64,000 nucleotides of DNA from Viola odorata (Eukaryota > Streptophyta > Magnoliopsida > Malpighiales > Violaceae): assembly GCA_963691705.1 (NCBI GenBank), contig OY829537.1, forward strand, positions 63,960,304 through 64,024,303. Reading direction: 5' to 3'. Positions 58,130 through 64,000 of this stretch are shown here, piece after piece. The notes beneath the pieces are model-generated. The model was not told the origin of the DNA. It saw only the letters and a program-made list of their open reading frames with translations, and did not search any database. How positions within the stretch are numbered: position 1 is the first letter of the stretch; every line of letters starts with the position of its first letter. The position numbers were made by a program, and so were the translations under genes.

Positions 58130-60820
58130 ATGATCATTCTCCCATAAGGGACCCATCCTGCTTATTCATCTAATGGCGATACCTACAATACTTTTTGTAT
58201 AATAGTCGAGCCCACGACTATAAACAAGGGCGCTTCGTGGGAGGCAACCCACGTGTTCCTTTTAATATTTCTGGTTTTTGTTAATAAAATTCAAACATTT
58301 TAGGATACCATTTTCTAGCGAATTTAATATTTAATTCCCTTGTCATTTTAGATGCAATGAGATTTGTAAACTTGGGGGCAAGCGAATGAAGTGACAACCA
58401 AAGGAAGGCGTTGAAAAATGTCAAAGCTCATTTTTCAAGGAAGTTGTCCTTTACGTTTACAATTTTTCCTTTTGCAAATTACGTTTCTGTAAATTATGGT
58501 CACGCAATTTACATTTCCGTAGTTTTGCATTTTAGGTGCAACGAGACTTGTAAACTTGGGGGCCAGCAAATGAAGTAACGACCAAAAGAAGGTGTCGAAA
58601 AATGTCAGAGCTCATTTTTCAGGGAAATTGTCCTTTTATATTTTTGCAATTTCCGTTTTCGCAATTTCCGTTTCTATAATGTATGTATTCGCAATTTACA
58701 TTTTCGCAATTTTTTCCACTATTTACATTATTGCAAGAGTGCGTGCGTCATGTTGGCTAAAATCCTTAGTTTTCGCAAAATGCTTCTCTTTACACATGTG
58801 CAACTTGGGCTAAAAAAAAAACAATAAAGAAGGGGAAAAGGAAGAAAAAGGGAAAACAAAAATCCCACATTATGAACTTTTTTTCTAGCATATTCATCAC
58901 TTTATCACGACACGGATGACTTGCGCGTTCATTAGAAATTATGTGAAACATACATGATCTTGTCTGTTAGCTCTTATATCCCTGGCATGTTTAGACGTAA
59001 GCAATCACAAAACATATCCCTGTGAGTATTTTGGGCCTTCACGCCTTGTTCCTTCATGAGTGTAAGGGCCTGACTAGATACTAGTTGAGTTCGCATAATA
59101 TCTAGGGTACATGCGCAATTAGACATGGGATAGCTATAAAATGACGTGGGACTTTTACGATCTTCTCCGTTTTTTTATTTCTTCCCTCTTTCCACCATAT
59201 TCCATCACTCCTACCAAAACCTTCACTATCACTCATATCTCGGGAGCCAAAGAGCAGTCTCAGCTAAGATTGCCAGCCGGAAATAAAGGTACGCCGAGTT
59301 CAAGTTCATGACGAAGGAGACGGAAAAGGTCACCAAAAGATCGCTGAGAGCCATCACCGAAGGAAGACCAAAAACCCGAAGATGAAGGCCGAGGCCTTAA
59401 GCCAAAAAAAAAGAGAAAAAAATAGAAGAGATCAAGACAAAGGTTGTGCTTGCTCTGCTCTGTTGCATTTCAAATCAAATCAAAAAGGGGGGATAGAGAA
59501 AAAGAAAAGAGGGAAAAAAAGAAAAAAAAAGAAAAAAGAAGAAAAAGAAAAAAGAAAAAAGAGAGAGGGGAAAAAGGGAAAAGAAAAGAAAAGAAAGAAA
59601 ATGCTCAGAGACATTCGAAGAATACAAACCATCGAAGAGCCAGAGAAAGCACATCCCGGGGACAACTAAACTCGAGAAAACTCGAAGAAAACACTCCCCA
59701 GTGAAGACTCGAGAAGAAAAGGCCCCAAGGCCAACTCAAGTGGTGAATCGCTAAAAGAACAGCGACGACACCCCCAGTGAAGACTCGAGAAGAGAAAGGG
59801 CCCAGAGCCAACTCAAGGAATCTTGAAGAAACACATTCTCCAGCAAAGAATCAAGAAAAAGGGCCCCTAGCCGACCGGAAAGCATTCCCAGCAAGGATCC
59901 AAGAGCTCATGCACTATGTAAAGAAAGCATCCCCAGCAAAAAGCGGAACTCGCGCACCTCGCCCTCATCAGGGCCAATCGACAAAGCATCATTCATCAAA
60001 AACCTTCCAACTCATCAAAAATCAAGCACATCTTTTCCAAAACCAGCTTCCTTGCGGACATTTTATGTCCTTTCATTATTTTCCGTAAAAGTCCCATCGA
60101 TTATTAGAATGCCCATACATGTGCATCTTCATTTGAAGTCTATTCACTCGGATTGACATTGCGAATTGAAATTATGTATCATGTTAGTTGCCTCTTTATG
60201 AGCGTAAAACACTTAGCCTTGTTTCAGAGCGTGAGTGCAAACACTAATATCAGGTGAGGATTGCTTACGGCTGCAAATTGTGGGAAAGTCTTGTCCTTAA
60301 GGTCGTTATTTCTTGAACAAGACGTAGACGTTATCTAGACTTGAATCAATCATATTTATATAATGAAAACTGAACGAACATTTCTATCCAAAAAAGAGAA
60401 AAAGGCTTGAATTTATTTTCTTAAACAAAGAAATCATTTTCACTCCAAAAAAAAAACTTGGGGGCAAGCCATGGGTTAAATGTAAGAATATTTGATATTT
60501 CTCACATAGGTCAATTGCTCTCTCCTTTGTTTATTTGTTGCTGCTTTGTATTTGCTTCCTTTCAATTTGCAGGATACAGATATGCCCAGTGAAACCTCAA
60601 CCATGGGTCTTCGATGACAACATCGTTGTAAAGCCCTCGCCATCTTGGATTTTCATCAAAATCCAATGGATTCATACAGTCACGTCCCCCACACCATATC
60701 TTGAAAATTCATAAATAGTCATCGAATCAATATCAAAGTAAAGGTATGTTACCGTCAATCAATATCTGAGCGAAGGTATGTTACCACTCTCATTTACATA
60801 ATTCTACATTTCGGCATAAT
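58130..60820 (+). other. TatD 3' non-coding region, first part
   Basis: No pol sequence. It holds a diverged direct duplication of about 183 bp (about 58340-58510 and 58523-58695, anchor TTGTAAACTTGGGGGC), a purine-rich low-complexity run (59396-59610), and blocks matching AthB's 3' region (58962-59126, 60143-60320). A further polypurine-like AAACTTGGGGGCAAGC lies near 60457. Confidence 0.75.
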
Positions 60821-61795
60821 TATTACTCCTCCTTGAGTGACTACTTTTCTGTCTATCTAAAAATACTCCTCCTTGAGCGACTACTTTTCTGCGTATCTAA
60901 ATAACTCCTCCTTGAGTGACTACATTTTCAGCACCAGCATCCGGAGAGCGATAGCCTCGCACGGTCGTATAGTTACATTTTCAGCACCAGCGTCCGGAGA
61001 GCGATAGCCTCGCGCGGTCGTGTAGTTACTTTCAGCACCAGCGTCCGGAGAGCGATAGCCTCGCACGGTCGTATAGTTACATTTTCAGCACTAGCGTCCG
61101 GAGAGCGATAGCCTCGCACGGTCGTGTAGTTACATCTTCAGCACCAGCGTCCGGAGAGCGATAGCCTCGCATGGTCGTGTAGTTACATCCTCAGCACCAA
61201 CATCCGGAGAGCGATAGCCTCGTACGGACCTTCATCCACATTGCCGCGCCGACATCCGGAGAGCGATAGCCTCGCACGGACCTTCATCCACATTGCCGCG
61301 CCGACATCCGGAGAGCGATAGCCTCGCACAGACCTTCTTCACATTGCCACGCCGACATCCGGAGAGCGATAGCCTCGCACGGACCTTCTTCACATTGCCA
61401 CGCCCACATCCGGAGAGCGATAGCCTCGCACGTACCTTCTTCCACATTGCCACGTCAACATCCGGAGAGCGATAGCCTCGTACAGACCTTCCTTCACATT
61501 TTCACATCAACGTTTGGAGAGCGATAGCCTCGCACAGACCTTCATTCACATTACCACGTCAACATCCGGAGAGCGATAGCCTCGCACGGACCTTCCTTCA
61601 TATTTTCACGTCAACATCCGGAGAGCGATAGCCTTGCACGAACCTTCATCCACATTTCCACGTCAACATCCGTAGAACGATAGCCTCGCACGGACCTTCC
61701 TTCTCATTTCCACATCAGCGTCCGAAGAGCGGTAGCCTCGCACGGACATGCAACCTCATTTTTCATACCAGCATCTAGCAATGCGATAGCCTCGC
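60821..61795. repeat. Tandem array, about 17 units of roughly 58-62 bp
   Basis: The core TCCGGAGAGCGATAGCCTCG recurs about 17 times. The first five units carry a GGTCGTGTAGTTACAT-type spacer with CAGCACCAGCG; the later ones carry an ACCTTCATCCACATT-type spacer with CACGTCAACA. The last three or four units are more diverged. The array is preceded by three or four copies of an ACTCCTCCTTGAGTGACTAC unit (60825-60930). Confidence 0.92.
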
Positions 61796-61809
61796 CCAGA
61801 CGAGAATTT

Positions 61810-62060
61810 AAAGCATACCTCCTCCTAGAGTGACACCCACGAACGACATCATCAATTTCGTAGACACCTTTTTAATCCCCAGTGACAGCATCCATTTCCT
61901 CATCACCAAATAATGCCATCAAAAACATATCTCCTCCCAAAGTAACATCGACTTACCTCCTCCCAGAGTGACGTTCAACAAACTACCTCCCCCCAGAGTG
62001 ACAGCAACGAATCTACCTCCTCCCAGAATGACAGCAGTTCATCTCCTCCCAGAGCGACAT
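61810..62060. repeat. Short degenerate repeats CCTCCTCCCAGAGTGACA
   Basis: The phrase ACCTCCTCCCAGAGTGAC and variants occur at least six times between 61819 and 62065, immediately before the TatD polypurine tract. Confidence 0.8.
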
Positions 62061-62157
62061 CATCGCTATAAGCTCGAGGTAAGACCGGCTGTGTCGTCAA
62101 AATTCGGATATGTATGGGCAACCGTCTTTACTGCTTATCAAATACTTCGATAAGACA

Positions 62158-62173
62158 GTAAAGAGGGGGCAAC
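62158..62173 (+). other. TatD polypurine tract
   Basis: Purine-rich GTAAAGAGGGGGCAAC directly abuts the 3' LTR start TGTTGG, the expected plus-strand priming site. Confidence 0.75.
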
Positions 62174-64000
62174 TGTTGGTACCCGAATTTTGACGCCATT
62201 TTTAATTAATTTTTGCATTTCTGTTGTTTAGTTAATTTACTGGCATTTTTAGTTGATTTACTGTCGCTAGCATTTTTAAGTGTTTCATCGCATTTTAGCA
62301 TCATCGTTAGCATCGTCAGCTTTCGAAATCGCATTTTTAATTTTTCGTCATGTATTTTCATTATTATTATCATTATTATTTTTAGCCTTAAAAATCACAT
62401 TTTTAACTATCCGGCAGTCGTTTGCTAGTTTTTTCTTCGTTTTAGGTCATCTCATGAATTTTAAGATTTTTAATATTTTAGCGCATTTTTTAGTATTTTT
62501 ATTATTTTATTATTATTTTTATTCGAGCTTTTATTGGACCCGAGCAAGTTCACTCGGGCAAAAGCTTGACTTTAAAAAGTTTTCCATCAACTAGTTGCTA
62601 GTTTTTTTCTGCTCGCAACGGTCTACAACGTTTCGTGTAATTTTCGGCGTAATGTCATTATTTTTCCGTCCGAACGTTTCACGTTTTTGAACGAGAAAAT
62701 AAAGACGTTAAACGGAAAATTCTCATGATTAGCTGTATACGGTTTAACCCATCGTATTTTTTTCTACGCGCCGGTACCTTCGGCTCGAAAAGTCGAAACG
62801 TTTGCTCGCAGGATTCGGCTCGAGGCCATTTAAATAGGACTTAAAGGGCCCTTGATCACAACCGTTGATCTGGTCAACCAAGGAAAGTCAACCAGATCAA
62901 CGGTTGACAAATTAAATAGCATGGTGCACGTGAACAGTGCCCATGAGCGGCAGCAGAGTCCTCGCCCAAGCCAACCTGCTCCCATCGCTTCCTGTCACCT
63001 CCGCGATCATCATGCCCTACCCCTAGCTCCGCCAGCACGATGAGCCGGCCACCACGCGCAGCACGCTCTCTTCCTCCACGCGATCCTTCGGCTATAAATA
63101 GCCACTGCCATCGAACGAAAAAGGGGTACCAATTCAACAAGAAAACTTGCTCTCTCTCCCCTCTTGATCAGTTTGCTCATATTGAGCGACAATCGCCCAG
63201 TTTAAAAGCTTGAGAGTAAGCTTTCTCTCTCTAAGCGTTTTCGTTCATTTATCCATGTTTTCTTTTTAATTTCGTTTGGCTTGATTTCAAGCAAATAAAT
63301 TGATTGTTTTTGTGCTATTAATTCACATACATGCTGTAGATTAAATACACACTTTCAATTTTAAAAATCGTTAGCTAGATTGTGCGAATTAACCGTCGAA
63401 GAGACGAACATTTCGATACGAATAATTTTCAAATCGGCCACCTGTAGCCGGAGCTTTGCCGCCGGCGACCAAGAAAGGTGACGATGAACAGTGCCAGGCC
63501 AAACGACTACATGGTCGGTCGCAATATCAATTGTTTTATTTTCTGCAATATCAACTGCTTTAATTTTTCGCAAACTGCTGGAAATTCTTCCGCAATATCA
63601 ACTGTTTTATTTTCCGCAATATCAACTGTTTATTTTCTGCAAATATCAATTGTTTTATTTTCTGCAAATATCAACTGTTTTAATTTTTCGCAAATCTTTC
63701 CGCAAATATCCAACTATTTTTTTTCTGCAAATCATCAAACTGTTTTAAATCCTTGTGAATCGACAACTACATTCAATTTTTCTGCAAATCATGTCTGCAT
63801 TTAATTCTCGCATGTGTCAAATAAATCATTTTTCGCACACAATCATATCATCATTTAAATTCTCGTATGCTTAAAATCAATCATTTTTCTCATGCAATCA
63901 ACCCTGCATTTAAATTCTCGTATGCTTAAAATCAATCATTTTTCGCATGCAATCGACCCAGCATCTAAATTCTCGTATGCGTAAAATCAATCATTTTTCG
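62174..64000 (+). repeat. TatD 3' LTR, partial (continues past window)
   Basis: Matches the 5' LTR from its first base. Visible differences: a 12-bp ATT-rich insertion near 62365, loss of the segment equivalent to 5' LTR 53105-53195 (91 bp), and replacement of about 350 bp (5' LTR about 53285-53640) by a short unrelated stretch near 63476-63507. Confidence 0.92.

Larger units (their letters stand above)
51896..64000 (+). mobile_element. TatD: large Tat/Ogre-like retrotransposon lacking pol (3' LTR partial)
   Basis: The 5' LTR (51896-55048) and the start of the 3' LTR (62174 on) share TGTTGGTACCCGAATTTTG. A primer-binding site follows the 5' LTR and the polypurine tract AAAGAGGGGGCAAC precedes the 3' LTR. 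The 7.1-kb interior has a broken gag and a zinc-knuckle piece, but no protease, RT or integrase motif in any frame. Most of the interior (58130-62173) is non-coding with tandem arrays. The lineage (Tat/Ogre) is inferred from gag and the LTR/PBS type. It is non-autonomous as seen here. Confidence 0.88.

Noticed and set aside
59382..59704. Lys/Glu-rich ORFs in the purine tract
   Set aside because: Low-complexity GA-rich DNA; no start context, homology or conservation visible.
61232..61453. Minus-strand ORF with a repeated 20-residue motif
   Set aside because: It is a translation of the tandem array; the unit length keeps a frame open by chance.
60930..61795. Regularly spaced conserved core resembling a CRISPR array
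   Set aside because: Spacers are themselves repeated in two families, the array lies inside a plant LTR element, and no cas-like genes are present. It is an ordinary tandem repeat.

Overview
The window reads as nuclear DNA of a flowering plant, most likely a eudicot. It holds one intron-rich host gene inside about 58 kb of transposon-derived sequence. The LTR retrotransposons belong to plant lineages (Ty3/gypsy Tat and Athila, a chromovirus-like Ty3 element, a Ty1/copia element). The host gene is a plant AMSH-type deubiquitinase. I cannot name the species. All calls come from reading the sequence by eye; no alignment or database search was run.

Layout. Positions 1-18342 are a nest of retrotransposons. 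An old plus-strand Ty3 element (ChrC, 10229-18342, 5' half outside the window) is broken by a minus-strand Athila element (AthA, 3979-10228). AthA's integrase is in turn broken by a minus-strand Tat element (TatA, 1-3978, running off the left edge). ChrC is also broken inside its RNase H region by a young, pol-less copia element (CopN, 11188-15615) with clean LTRs and a GGAAC target duplication.

Positions 18343-25595 are AT-rich intergenic DNA with an Athila-type solo LTR, a perfect-period 219-bp triplication and a probable terminal-inverted-repeat element. Positions 25596-31286 carry the host gene, an apparently intact 14-exon, 532-codon AMSH1-like gene on the minus strand. Its JAMM metalloprotease motif is complete. 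A second solo LTR of the same family as the first lies upstream in inverted orientation (31837-32948).

Positions 32954-45828 are a full-length but mutated plus-strand Athila element (AthB): 1.5-kb LTRs, gag, pol, a third ORF and a long 3' non-coding region. Positions 45829-51895 are a graveyard of solo-LTR fragments, a tRNA-derived SINE-like insert with target duplications, and a decayed PIF/Harbinger transposase. Positions 51896-64000 are a large plus-strand Tat/Ogre-like element (TatD) with a 3.15-kb LTR, a broken gag, no pol, and a very long 3' region with tandem arrays. Its 3' LTR runs off the right edge.

How the parts relate. Only the AMSH1-like gene looks like a functional host gene. 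CopN and TatD lack pol, so any past mobility would have needed enzymes from relatives. The most unusual signal is that AthB and TatD, from sister lineages, share a collinear set of non-coding blocks in their 3' regions, with nearly the same spacing inside each block group.
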